A stretch of DNA of 32,913 nucleotides from Oscillospiraceae bacterium (lineage in GTDB: Bacteria; Bacillota; Clostridia; Oscillospirales; Acutalibacteraceae), in NCBI GenBank assembly GCA_029218825.1, contig JAQXSC010000037.1, forward strand, positions 1-32,913, read 5' to 3'. Below are positions 14,935-22,598 of the stretch, one piece after another; position 1 is the first letter of the stretch; every line of letters begins with the position of its first letter. Below the pieces are notes generated by a model. That model was given only the letters and a program-made list of their open reading frames with translations, made no database searches and was not told the origin of the DNA. The position numbers were made by a program, and so were the translations under genes.

Positions 14935-16017
14935 ATGTCACTAAAGAAAATCGCAGAAATGACAGGCACTTCCGTGTCAACTGTATCAAGGGTTTTAAAC
15001 AATTCCGACTATGCCTGTAACGACCCAAACCTATCCGAAAAAATCTGGAAAGCTGCAAGTGAAATTAACTACACTCCCAATACTTTTGCAAGGGATTTAA
15101 GGCTTAAAAGGAAAACCGAAAACACTCCCTTTACCGTTGATATTTTTATCACACGTTTTAACAGCATTGAGGAGGATTTGTTTTTCCACCAACTGTATCA
15201 GTATCTAAAGGAATATCTGCTACAGGAGGGTTGTGTTTTAGGTAGGATAATAAACTCTATGGAGGTTATGGAGTTGCTGGATAACAACAGCCAAAAAACG
15301 GAATTTGTGCCATATAAATCCTCAACCACAGTCATAAAAGAAAAATCAAAAAATGCCCTCGCCTATATTAAAACAATGAAAGATACAGGCTTAATTATTC
15401 TGGGAAAATGCCCACCTGAACTAATACCTGTGCTGAAAAAACGTTACGTTGCTGTGTCAGGTATTGACAGAAATCCAACTGACCATTTGTATGACGAAGT
15501 TGTATGTAACGGTGCAACTGCCGCCCAAAAGGCTATTGAGTATTTATTGTCATTAGGCCATACAAATATAGCCTATATAGGTGACTGTACTTACGAATCA
15601 CGATATATAGGCTACTATCAAACTCTGCTACAACATAAAATTTCTTTAAATCACAATAACATTTATCCCACCAATCAGACAGAACAGGAGGGATTTGACA
15701 CTATGAATGTTATTTTGTCATCGGAGAATAAACCTACGGCAATTTTCTGCGCCAACGATTGCACAGCCTTAGGAGTGCTGAAAGCATTGAAAAAGAGCCG
15801 AAAACGAGGATATATCCCCTCGGTAATTTCCATTGATAATATTGATATGGCGCAGACTACTACACCTATGCTGACTACTATAGACATTCCCAAACAGGAG
15901 ATGGCGCATTTTGCAATAAGTTTGTTGCTGGACAGAAAAAAGGGTATGCACACAAACAACGTGAGGATAGAACTTCCCTGTAATTTAGTTATAAGGGAAA
16001 GTTGCAGTTATGTGTAA
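14935..16017 (+). CDS. LacI family transcriptional regulator
   Basis: A 360-aa repressor. The N-terminal helix-turn-helix M-S-L-K-K-I-A-E-M-T-G-T-S-V-S-T-V-S-R-V and the hinge Y-T-P-N-T-F-A-R are standard for LacI/GalR. Residues about 65-355 form a periplasmic-binding-like effector domain, with A-I-F-C-A-N-D near 270 and P-M-L-T-T-I-D-I-P-K-Q-E-M near 320. AAGGGAG precedes ATG 14935. It faces the SsuABC-type operon, and two operators with TGAAAACGTTTTCA-type sequence lie in the gap; autoregulation and control of the transporter are the simplest reading. The effector is unknown; LacI control of such a transporter is less usual than of sugar systems. Confidence 0.9.
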   Translation: MSLKKIAEMTGTSVSTVSRVLNNSDYACNDPNLSEKIWKAASEINYTPNTFARDLRLKRKTENTPFTVDIFITRFNSIEEDLFFHQLYQYLKEYLLQEGCVLGRIINSMEVMELLDNNSQKTEFVPYKSSTTVIKEKSKNALAYIKTMKDTGLIILGKCPPELIPVLKKRYVAVSGIDRNPTDHLYDEVVCNGATAAQKAIEYLLSLGHTNIAYIGDCTYESRYIGYYQTLLQHKISLNHNNIYPTNQTEQEGFDTMNVILSSENKPTAIFCANDCTALGVLKALKKSRKRGYIPSVISIDNIDMAQTTTPMLTTIDIPKQEMAHFAISLLLDRKKGMHTNNVRIELPCNLVIRESCSYV

Positions 16018-16032
16018 TATCAAATTTTTTGT

Positions 16033-16060
16033 TTGACAACAGCCATAAAAGAATTATAAT
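16033..16060 (+). promoter_or_regulatory. Strong consensus promoter of ddh
   Basis: TTGACA (16033-16038), 16-bp spacer, TATAAT (16055-16060), both hexamers perfect. It lies just after the lacI-family stop codon, so ddh is expressed independently of the regulator. Confidence 0.85.
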
Positions 16061-16091
16061 AATAATGGATACTATTTTTGGAGGTAATATT

Positions 16092-17078
16092 ATGAGTATA
16101 AGAATCGGTATTTTAGGCTACGGAAATCTTGGACGTGGCGTTGAGTGTGCAGTAAAGAACAATCCGGATATGGAACTTGTTGCAGTATTTACAAGACGTA
16201 ATCCCGATACAGTTAAGATTTTAACAGAGAATGTTCCTGTTTATTCTGTAGAGGAAGCTCCAAGCAAAAAGGACGATATTGACGTATTGATTCTCTGCGG
16301 CGGCAGTGCTACGGATTTACCTGCACAGACCCCTGAATATGCAAAGTATTTTAACGTAGTTGACAGTTTTGATACCCACGCAAAAATCCCGGAGCATTTT
16401 GCCAATGTGGATAAGGTTGCTAAAGAAAACGGCAACATAGGTATTATTTCAGTTGGTTGGGATCCGGGTATGTTCTCAATCAGCCGTATGTACGGTAATG
16501 CTATTTTGAATAACGGCAACGACTATACATTCTGGGGCAAGGGAGTAAGCCAAGGCCACAGCGACGCTATCCGCAGAATTGAGGGCGTAAAAGATGCAAA
16601 GCAATATACAATTCCTGTTGAAAGTGCGTTAGAGGCAGTGAGAAGCGGTGCTAACCCAACCCTTACAACAAGAGAAAAACACACTCGTGAGTGTTTTGTA
16701 GTTGCCGAAGATGGGGCAGACCTTGAACGCATTGAAAAGGAAATCAAGACAATGCCAAACTACTTTGACCAATACGATACAACAGTATACTTTATTTCTG
16801 AAGAAGAATTAAAGAGAGACCACAGCGGTATTCCTCACGGCGGTTTTGTAATTCGCACAGGCAAAACAGGCTGGAATAATGAAAATAATCACGTAATCGA
16901 GTACAGCCTGAAGTTGGATTCAAATCCTGAGTTTACCGCATCTGTAATCGTTGCATACGCAAGAGCCGCATTTAAAATGAGTAAAGAGGGAATGAGCGGT
17001 TGCAAGACTGTTTTTGATGTTGCCCCTGCATATTTAAGCCCGCAGGACGGAGCGGAATTAAGAGCAAAGTTCCTGTAA
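16092..17078 (+). CDS. ddh: meso-Diaminopimelate D-dehydrogenase
   Basis: A 328-aa NADPH-dependent enzyme that converts tetrahydrodipicolinate plus ammonia directly to meso-diaminopimelate (or the reverse), giving lysine and peptidoglycan precursor. The N-terminal loop I-G-I-L-G-Y-G-N-L-G-R-G is followed by F-T-R-R-N-P, the NADP-type region. W-D-P-G-M-F-S, S-Q-G-H-S-D-A-I-R-R and H-T-R-E-C-F-V are characteristic of the family. Length matches known enzymes (about 326 aa). The start is ATG 16092 with GGAGG about 7 nt upstream; the longer ORF start at 16002 lies inside the preceding gene and upstream of the promoter. Confidence 0.93.
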   Translation: MSIRIGILGYGNLGRGVECAVKNNPDMELVAVFTRRNPDTVKILTENVPVYSVEEAPSKKDDIDVLILCGGSATDLPAQTPEYAKYFNVVDSFDTHAKIPEHFANVDKVAKENGNIGIISVGWDPGMFSISRMYGNAILNNGNDYTFWGKGVSQGHSDAIRRIEGVKDAKQYTIPVESALEAVRSGANPTLTTREKHTRECFVVAEDGADLERIEKEIKTMPNYFDQYDTTVYFISEEELKRDHSGIPHGGFVIRTGKTGWNNENNHVIEYSLKLDSNPEFTASVIVAYARAAFKMSKEGMSGCKTVFDVAPAYLSPQDGAELRAKFL

Positions 17079-17091
17079 AGTATTGAACAGT

Positions 17092-18606
17092 ATGAAAAAA
17101 TTTATTTCAGTATTATTAGCGTCAACATTACTTTTTTCTGTAGCAGTCATCGGTAATGCCACAGCAGAGGAAAACACGGAAGATACTGTAATAACCACAG
17201 ACTTTACAGTTCCTACGGAATTTACCGATAACACAGTTTCAACAATCTCTACTGAATCTACGAAATCTACCGAAAGCACAGAATCTACAGTATCTACACA
17301 GCCTACCGAACCTACGGAAAACACAGAACCTACACAGCCGAAGGATACATCTCCTAAAAAAATCAAGTTTTCAGAGGATAATGAAATCCTGATGAAAGGG
17401 GAGGAGTATTCCTGCAAGGTTGAGTACAAGCCTGATGATGCAAAAGGTAAAGGAGTTAAGTACACAAGTTCCGATACCAAAGTTGCTACCGTAAACAAAA
17501 AGGGTATTGTAAAGGCAAAGAATAAGGGGATTTGCTATATATCCGCAACTTCCTCAACAAACAGCAAGATAAAATCAACTAATGAACTTAAAATAATTGT
17601 TACAGACTTCAAATTTACAAAGTCCTTTCTAACAAGAAATAATTGCTATAAAGAGGGTGTGGCTATTGACCCAAAGGGCATTGTAGTTCATTCCACAGGC
17701 TGTAACAACCCTAACGCATACAGTTATATACGGAATTGGAATTATCCCACTCCCGGAGGACGAGAGGTTTGCGTACACGGATTTGTTGGAAAAAATCCTA
17801 AGGGCACAGTTCAGTTTTATCAGGCTTTGCCTTTTGAAATGGCTTGTTGGGGAGTAGGCTCCGGAAGTAAAGGCTCATACAACTATTATCCCGGCTACAT
17901 ACAGTTTGAATGTTGCGAGGATACAACCTACAACCCCTCATATTTCTACACTGTTTATGATGAGGCTACGGATTTATGCGCATATCTTTGTCTGAAATAT
18001 AACCTGCCTGTTGAAAAGGTTGTAAGCCACAGAGAGGCTTGTTTACAGGGCTACGGCTCTGCACACGGAGATATCGACCATTGGCTTTATAGATACAGTC
18101 TAACTATGTCTGATTTCAGGAAAACGGTTAAGTCAAAGATTTATAAAATCGATCCAAAACCTGACCTGACAAGCGGTAAAAAGCATAAAAAGGTTACTGT
18201 AAAGAGAGATACCTGTATAAGAAAAGACAGGGTAGTTGACGATTATGGTACATCAAGCAAGGTGTTGACAACCGTAAGCAAAAATTCCACTGTAAAGTTC
18301 ATAAGGGACAGACGCGGCGGTTGGTCATATGTAAAGACGGAAAATGGAAAAGAGGGCTATATTTTCAACGAGGATTTAAACCTTGAGTATAAGTCGAAAT
18401 TCTTTACAGGAATTGCACCAAGTACTTTAAAAATCTATTCCGTTCCCACAGAAAAATCAAAGTATTACTTGAGAAATGTTCCAAAAGGAGCAAAGGTGAA
18501 ATTTATTTCACAAATTAAAAAGGGCAGTAAAAAAGGCTGGGCATATATTAAGTACAAGGATAAATACGGCTATGTCCATAACACAATACCCTATAACGAC
18601 AACTAA
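17092..18606 (+). CDS. Secreted N-acetylmuramoyl-L-alanine amidase with Ig-like and SH3 domains
   Basis: A 504-aa secreted cell-wall hydrolase. Signal peptide at residues 1-25 (A-T-A cleavage). A Thr/Glu/Ser/Pro-rich low-complexity linker spans 26-88 with repeated T-E-S-T and T-E-P-T units. A BIG2-type Ig-like domain follows (about 88-168, with T-S-S-D-T-K-V-A-T-V). The amidase_2 domain (about 180-345) has zinc-ligand candidates His200 (V-V-H-S-T), His313 (S-H-R-E-A) and H-G-D-I-D-H-W at 325-331. Two SH3b-like wall-binding repeats cover about 365-425 and 430-504. ATG 17092 is preferred over TTG 17083 because it starts a clean signal peptide; no clear ribosome site is seen. It begins 13 nt after ddh. 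Confidence 0.88.
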   Translation: MKKFISVLLASTLLFSVAVIGNATAEENTEDTVITTDFTVPTEFTDNTVSTISTESTKSTESTESTVSTQPTEPTENTEPTQPKDTSPKKIKFSEDNEILMKGEEYSCKVEYKPDDAKGKGVKYTSSDTKVATVNKKGIVKAKNKGICYISATSSTNSKIKSTNELKIIVTDFKFTKSFLTRNNCYKEGVAIDPKGIVVHSTGCNNPNAYSYIRNWNYPTPGGREVCVHGFVGKNPKGTVQFYQALPFEMACWGVGSGSKGSYNYYPGYIQFECCEDTTYNPSYFYTVYDEATDLCAYLCLKYNLPVEKVVSHREACLQGYGSAHGDIDHWLYRYSLTMSDFRKTVKSKIYKIDPKPDLTSGKKHKKVTVKRDTCIRKDRVVDDYGTSSKVLTTVSKNSTVKFIRDRRGGWSYVKTENGKEGYIFNEDLNLEYKSKFFTGIAPSTLKIYSVPTEKSKYYLRNVPKGAKVKFISQIKKGSKKGWAYIKYKDKYGYVHNTIPYNDN

Positions 18607-18612
18607 AAGCAA

Positions 18613-18643
18613 AAGGCAGTTCAAAATGAACTGCCTTGTTTTT
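18613..18643 (+). terminator. Terminator after the amidase (probably bidirectional)
   Basis: Perfect 11-bp stem AAGGCAGTTCA / TGAACTGCCTT (18613-18623, 18627-18637), then GTTTTT. The reverse strand gives TTGCTTTT after the stem, so it may also stop the convergent glgA transcript. Confidence 0.9.
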
Positions 18644-18698
18644 ATATTATATTATATAAAAATGCCATTAACTAACGATTAGGAAAATAATAATCTAT

Positions 18699-18798
18699 CC
18701 GCCAAAGGCGGTCTTTAATTTCGGTCGGGCATCGAAGTTCATATATATATGAATTTTTCTACTCGACCAACATTATCAATTATCCATTATCAATTATC
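18699..18798. repeat. Intergenic palindromes and 14-bp tandem repeats
   Basis: Between the amidase and glgA: hairpin CCGCC-AAA-GGCGG (18699-18711); a 46-bp palindrome bounded by GGTCG (18723-18727) and CGACC (18764-18768) with TTCATATATATATGAA at its centre (18738-18753); then CATTATCAATTATC twice in tandem (18771-18784 and 18785-18798) with a partial third copy. This looks like dispersed non-coding repeat material. No ORF. Confidence 0.7.
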
Positions 18799-18806
18799 CA
18801 TTAATT

Positions 18807-20234
18807 TTACAGCCAATTTAATGTATCGTTGTAAAGATTTAAGTAATCCTGTGCGGAACGATCCCAACTGTTGTCGCTCATCATAGCACGCCACATAAGT
18901 TGATGCCAACCTGTGTTATCACGAATGCCGTAAAGAGCGCGTCTTACAGCGCCTACTAAATCGGAAGTAGCATAGTTTGCGAATGTAAATCCGTTGCCGT
19001 ATCCGTCAGCGCTGTCGAATACAGAATCTCTCAAACCGCCTGTTTCTCTGACAATCGGAATTGTACCGTAGCGGAGAGCAATCATCTGTGACAGACCGCA
19101 AGGCTCCATTTTAGACGGCATCAGGAAAATATCTGCGCCGGAGTAAATCTTTCGAGCAAGTTCAGGAACAAATCCCTTACAGAAGCAAACTCTGCCCGGA
19201 TAATCTCTGTGCAAATCGCTGAAGAATTGCTCGTACTCCTTGTCGCCTGAACCTAAAATAACAAACTGCATATTTTCTGTGTTCAGCAGTTCTCTGATAC
19301 CCATTCTTACAAGGTCAAGACCTTTATGCTCGACAAGACGTGTAACCATTGAAACAATAGGAACGTCCCATCTCTGCTCAAGACCAAGTCTTTCCTGTAA
19401 TTTCTGCTTACAAACGCCCTTGCCCCTCATATCCTCCTTGGAATAGTTGCAGTATAACTGATAGTCGGTTTCAGGGTTGTAACTGTCAATGTCAATACCG
19501 TTCTTGATACCGCAAAGTTTGTAGTGACGTAGATTTAGTTCGTTGTATAGACCAAAACTGTACCAAGGGTCACGGATTTCACCTGCATAGGTAGGGGAAA
19601 CAGTTGTAACACGCACCGCTGTTTCAATAGCGCCCTTAACCATATTCAGTTTGCCGTCCATTTCAAGAAGTTTAGTATCCGAAGCCGGAATACCTACACA
19701 CTCGGTATTAACTTCCCAGCCGTACATACCCTGATATTGAATATTGTGAATTGTAAAAATGTTCTTAATATTTGCATACCAAGGATTTTTTGAATAGAAA
19801 AGATAGTAGTAGGTTGGTACTAAAGCAGTCTGCCAGTCATTTGTGTGGATAATATCCGGATGGAAGTCAATGTAAGGCAGCATTTCAAGAATTGCTCTTG
19901 AGAAGAAAGCAAATCTCTCTGCATCATCATATGAGCCGTATAGAGAACCGCGCTTAAAGTAATATTCATTGTCAATGAAATAGTATGTGCAGTCGTTCCA
20001 TCTTGCCCAGAAAAGTCCGCAATACTGGTGACGCCAAGCAACGGGAACAGTGAAGTTTGCGATAAAGTTCATCTGATTTTTAAGGTCTTGAGGAATAGTA
20101 CCATACAATGGCATAACTATTCTGCAATCCTGACCTTTACGACATAATGCGTGGGGAAGGCTACCTGCAACATCTGCAAGACCGCCTGATCCTGCAAAAG
20201 GGTTAGCCTCTGAAGCACAATAAAGAATTTTCAT
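18807..20234 (-). CDS. glgA: Glycogen synthase GlgA
   Basis: A 475-aa GT5 glycogen synthase that adds glucose from ADP-glucose to alpha-1,4-glucan. The N-terminus MKILYCASEANPFAGSGGLA is the family start, except that the usual K-T-G-G-L reads G-S-G-G-L. The C-terminal active-site segment M-P-S-K-M-E-P-C-G-L-S-Q-M-I-A-L-R-Y-G-T-I-P-I-V-R carries the conserved E-x7 motif and the T-G-G-L-x-D loop follows. Length is typical (about 475-480). AGGAGG precedes the start. Last gene of the glgB-glgC-glgD-glgA operon, 10 nt after glgD. Confidence 0.93.
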   Translation of the reverse strand: MKILYCASEANPFAGSGGLADVAGSLPHALCRKGQDCRIVMPLYGTIPQDLKNQMNFIANFTVPVAWRHQYCGLFWARWNDCTYYFIDNEYYFKRGSLYGSYDDAERFAFFSRAILEMLPYIDFHPDIIHTNDWQTALVPTYYYLFYSKNPWYANIKNIFTIHNIQYQGMYGWEVNTECVGIPASDTKLLEMDGKLNMVKGAIETAVRVTTVSPTYAGEIRDPWYSFGLYNELNLRHYKLCGIKNGIDIDSYNPETDYQLYCNYSKEDMRGKGVCKQKLQERLGLEQRWDVPIVSMVTRLVEHKGLDLVRMGIRELLNTENMQFVILGSGDKEYEQFFSDLHRDYPGRVCFCKGFVPELARKIYSGADIFLMPSKMEPCGLSQMIALRYGTIPIVRETGGLRDSVFDSADGYGNGFTFANYATSDLVGAVRRALYGIRDNTGWHQLMWRAMMSDNSWDRSAQDYLNLYNDTLNWL

Positions 20235-20244
20235 TTTAAACCTC

Positions 20245-21354
20245 CTAATTGATTACGGATTGTTTTGCAATATAAATCGGATATGAGTCTGTACCCATAA
20301 GGGATTTATTGTCTTTTATATCAACATCTTTGTCAATAATTACATAGTTAAGGTTGCAGTTTGCACCAATTTTCGTATCCTGCATAATGATGCAGTTGCT
20401 GACTTTAGCACCCTTTGCAACATAAACGCCCTTGGAAATTACGCAGTTCTCAACTTCTCCGTCAATAACGCAACCTTGGGAAACAAGTGAGTTTTTAACG
20501 TTACTTGTAAGTCCGTATTTGCAGGGAGCGTCATCTCTGACCTTTGTAAAGATAGGACGGTTAACGTTGAACAGTTCCTCTCTGATTTTGCTGTCCATAA
20601 GTTGCATATTGAACTTAAAGTATTCCGAGGTGGAACTGATAACAGCGCAGTAATTGTCACAACTACAGGAATATACATTGTATTCCTCTGTCCACTTTTG
20701 CAATAAGCGGTAAATATCAAGTTCGTTTTCGCTTAAAGCCTTGGTAACAAGGGATAGAAGTAAATCCTTTTTGATTAAAAATGTACCGAGATATAAATTA
20801 CATTCTCCCTGAATATCAGGTTTTACAAGCACCTTGGTGACCTTGTTGTTTTCGTCTGATTCCAAAACTGTGGGAGCAGCGAGTTTTTCAGGTACAGGCA
20901 TTTTCTTATACAGCAGGGTAATATCTGCATTGTTATGCTCGTGAATTTCAAACATTTTGTTGTAAAGATAGTTGTAGATTATGTTGCTCTGGGTCAAAAG
21001 TACATATTCCTCTTTTGCATCGAGAATATAATGCCTTAACTGATACAGAGTTTCAACCTCGTTTGCAAAGTTTACACCGGCATATGGTGGCAAAATGGTA
21101 ACACCGCTGTGCTTTTTTGACAAATCCCAAGCCTTACCTGAACCAACGTGATCCATTAAGGACATAAAACCGCTTTTTGCAATAATACCAACATTGTTGA
21201 TATTGGTGTTAGTCATATTTGAAAGAGTGAAGTCAATCATTCTGTATTTTCCGCCGATTGGCACACTTGCCGTTGTTCTGTGATTTGTCAGTTCAGGAAG
21301 TGTACTTTTACAGGAATTAGAAAAAATCAGACCTAATACATTATTACTTCTCAT
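20245..21354 (-). CDS. glgD: ADP-glucose pyrophosphorylase regulatory-type subunit GlgD
   Basis: A 369-aa GlgD paralog of GlgC found in Firmicutes. It keeps the fold, including G-G-K-Y-R-M-I-D-F-T-L-S-N near the N-terminus and a C-terminal left-handed beta-helix of hexapeptide repeats. It lacks the catalytic G-G-x-G-x-R-L loop at the N-terminus (here G-L-I-F-S-N-S-C-K-S). In characterised Firmicutes, GlgD modulates or boosts GlgC in a heterotetramer. Its ATG overlaps the glgC stop by one base (TAATG), indicating coupled translation and a fixed subunit ratio. Confidence 0.92.
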   Translation of the reverse strand: MRSNNVLGLIFSNSCKSTLPELTNHRTTASVPIGGKYRMIDFTLSNMTNTNINNVGIIAKSGFMSLMDHVGSGKAWDLSKKHSGVTILPPYAGVNFANEVETLYQLRHYILDAKEEYVLLTQSNIIYNYLYNKMFEIHEHNNADITLLYKKMPVPEKLAAPTVLESDENNKVTKVLVKPDIQGECNLYLGTFLIKKDLLLSLVTKALSENELDIYRLLQKWTEEYNVYSCSCDNYCAVISSTSEYFKFNMQLMDSKIREELFNVNRPIFTKVRDDAPCKYGLTSNVKNSLVSQGCVIDGEVENCVISKGVYVAKGAKVSNCIIMQDTKIGANCNLNYVIIDKDVDIKDNKSLMGTDSYPIYIAKQSVIN

Positions 21355-22556
21355 TATTTTTCACCCTCCATATCCTTGTCAATCATAGATTTAGGAGGAA
21401 CTTTTACGTTGTCGCCGATTTTGATATTATCGCCGATAACGGTAATTCCCCAGTTATCCTTGTTTTCAACTTCCTCAGGGTTTGAGCCTACAACGGCGTT
21501 TTTGCCGATTACCGCATTTTCCGCAACAATGGCAAATTCAACCTTTGCACCGTCCTCAATTACAGCGTTTGGCATAATGATTGAGGAGTTAATCGTAGCA
21601 CCCTTGCCAACCTTTACGCCTGCAAAGAGGATAGAAAATTCCAAGTCACCGCTGACATTACAGCCGTCGGCAATAAGTGAGTTCTGAATTTTAACGTCAT
21701 CTGCAATATAGTGTGGCGGCATCATAGGATTTCTTGAATAGATATTGTTTAAGTCAAGAGCCAAATTAGGGTCAAGCAAGTCCATATTTGCCTCCCAAAG
21801 GCTGTCGATAGTACCGACGTCTTTCCAATATCCCTCAAATGTGTAGGCAAACATTTTTTCACCGGCATCAAGCATAGCAGGTAAAACGTTCTTACCGAAG
21901 TCATTACTTGAATTTGGATCTTTAGCGTCCTCGATTAGATATTTTCTGAGTTTTTCCCACTTGAATATGTATATACCCATAGACGCATTTGTGCTTTTGG
22001 GATGCTCCGGTTTTTCATCAAACTCATAAATTGAGCCGTCCGGATTTGTGTTTAGGATACCAAATCTTGAAGCCTCGCTCTTTGGCACGTCAATGGCTGC
22101 GATTGTGCAGTCTGCGTCGTGCTTTTTGTGGAACTGCAACATTTTGTTGTAGTCCATTTTGTAAATGTGGTCGCCTGACAAAATCAACACATAGTCAGGG
22201 TTGTATCTGTCTATGTAGTCAATGTTTTGATAAATTGCGTTTGCTGTGCCTGAATACCAGTCTGCACCGCTTACAGCCTGATAAGGGCTTAAGCAGTTTA
22301 CACCTGCGTGCATACCGTCTAAATCCCAAGGCTGACCGTTACCGATATATTCGTTTAGGATAAGGGGCTGATACTGTGTTAAAATACCAACAGCCTCAAT
22401 ACCGGAATTTACGCAGTTAGAAAGAGGAAAGTCAATTATTCTGTATTTTCCTCCAAATGGAACTGCCGGCTTTGCCAACTTTTGGGTCAATACCCCGAGC
22501 CTTGAACCCTGACCGCCGGCAAGCAGCATAGCAACTACTTCCTGTTTAGGAATCAT
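21354..22556 (-). CDS. glgC: Glucose-1-phosphate adenylyltransferase GlgC
   Basis: A 400-aa enzyme that makes ADP-glucose from ATP and glucose-1-phosphate, the committed step of glycogen synthesis. The nucleotide loop [11 protein letters not shown] is at residues 11-21, with [15 protein letters not shown] after it. [11 protein letters not shown] is the metal/nucleotide centre and F-D-E-K-P the sugar-phosphate region. A C-terminal beta-helix follows. All catalytic segments are intact, unlike GlgD. GGAGGT precedes the ATG. It lies 42 nt downstream of glgB. Confidence 0.94.
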   Translation of the reverse strand: MIPKQEVVAMLLAGGQGSRLGVLTQKLAKPAVPFGGKYRIIDFPLSNCVNSGIEAVGILTQYQPLILNEYIGNGQPWDLDGMHAGVNCLSPYQAVSGADWYSGTANAIYQNIDYIDRYNPDYVLILSGDHIYKMDYNKMLQFHKKHDADCTIAAIDVPKSEASRFGILNTNPDGSIYEFDEKPEHPKSTNASMGIYIFKWEKLRKYLIEDAKDPNSSNDFGKNVLPAMLDAGEKMFAYTFEGYWKDVGTIDSLWEANMDLLDPNLALDLNNIYSRNPMMPPHYIADDVKIQNSLIADGCNVSGDLEFSILFAGVKVGKGATINSSIIMPNAVIEDGAKVEFAIVAENAVIGKNAVVGSNPEEVENKDNWGITVIGDNIKIGDNVKVPPKSMIDKDMEGEK

Positions 22557-22598
22557 TTTAAATACCTCCGTTATGTTATATGATATATAATTTCTAAA

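Noticed and set aside
17058..17498. 146-aa antisense ORF rich in Val-Asp-Ser repeats
   Set aside because: Simply the reverse complement of the amidase's Thr-rich linker codons.
21989..22363. 124-aa + strand ORF inside glgC
   Set aside because: Cys/Arg/Leu-rich shadow frame of glgC.
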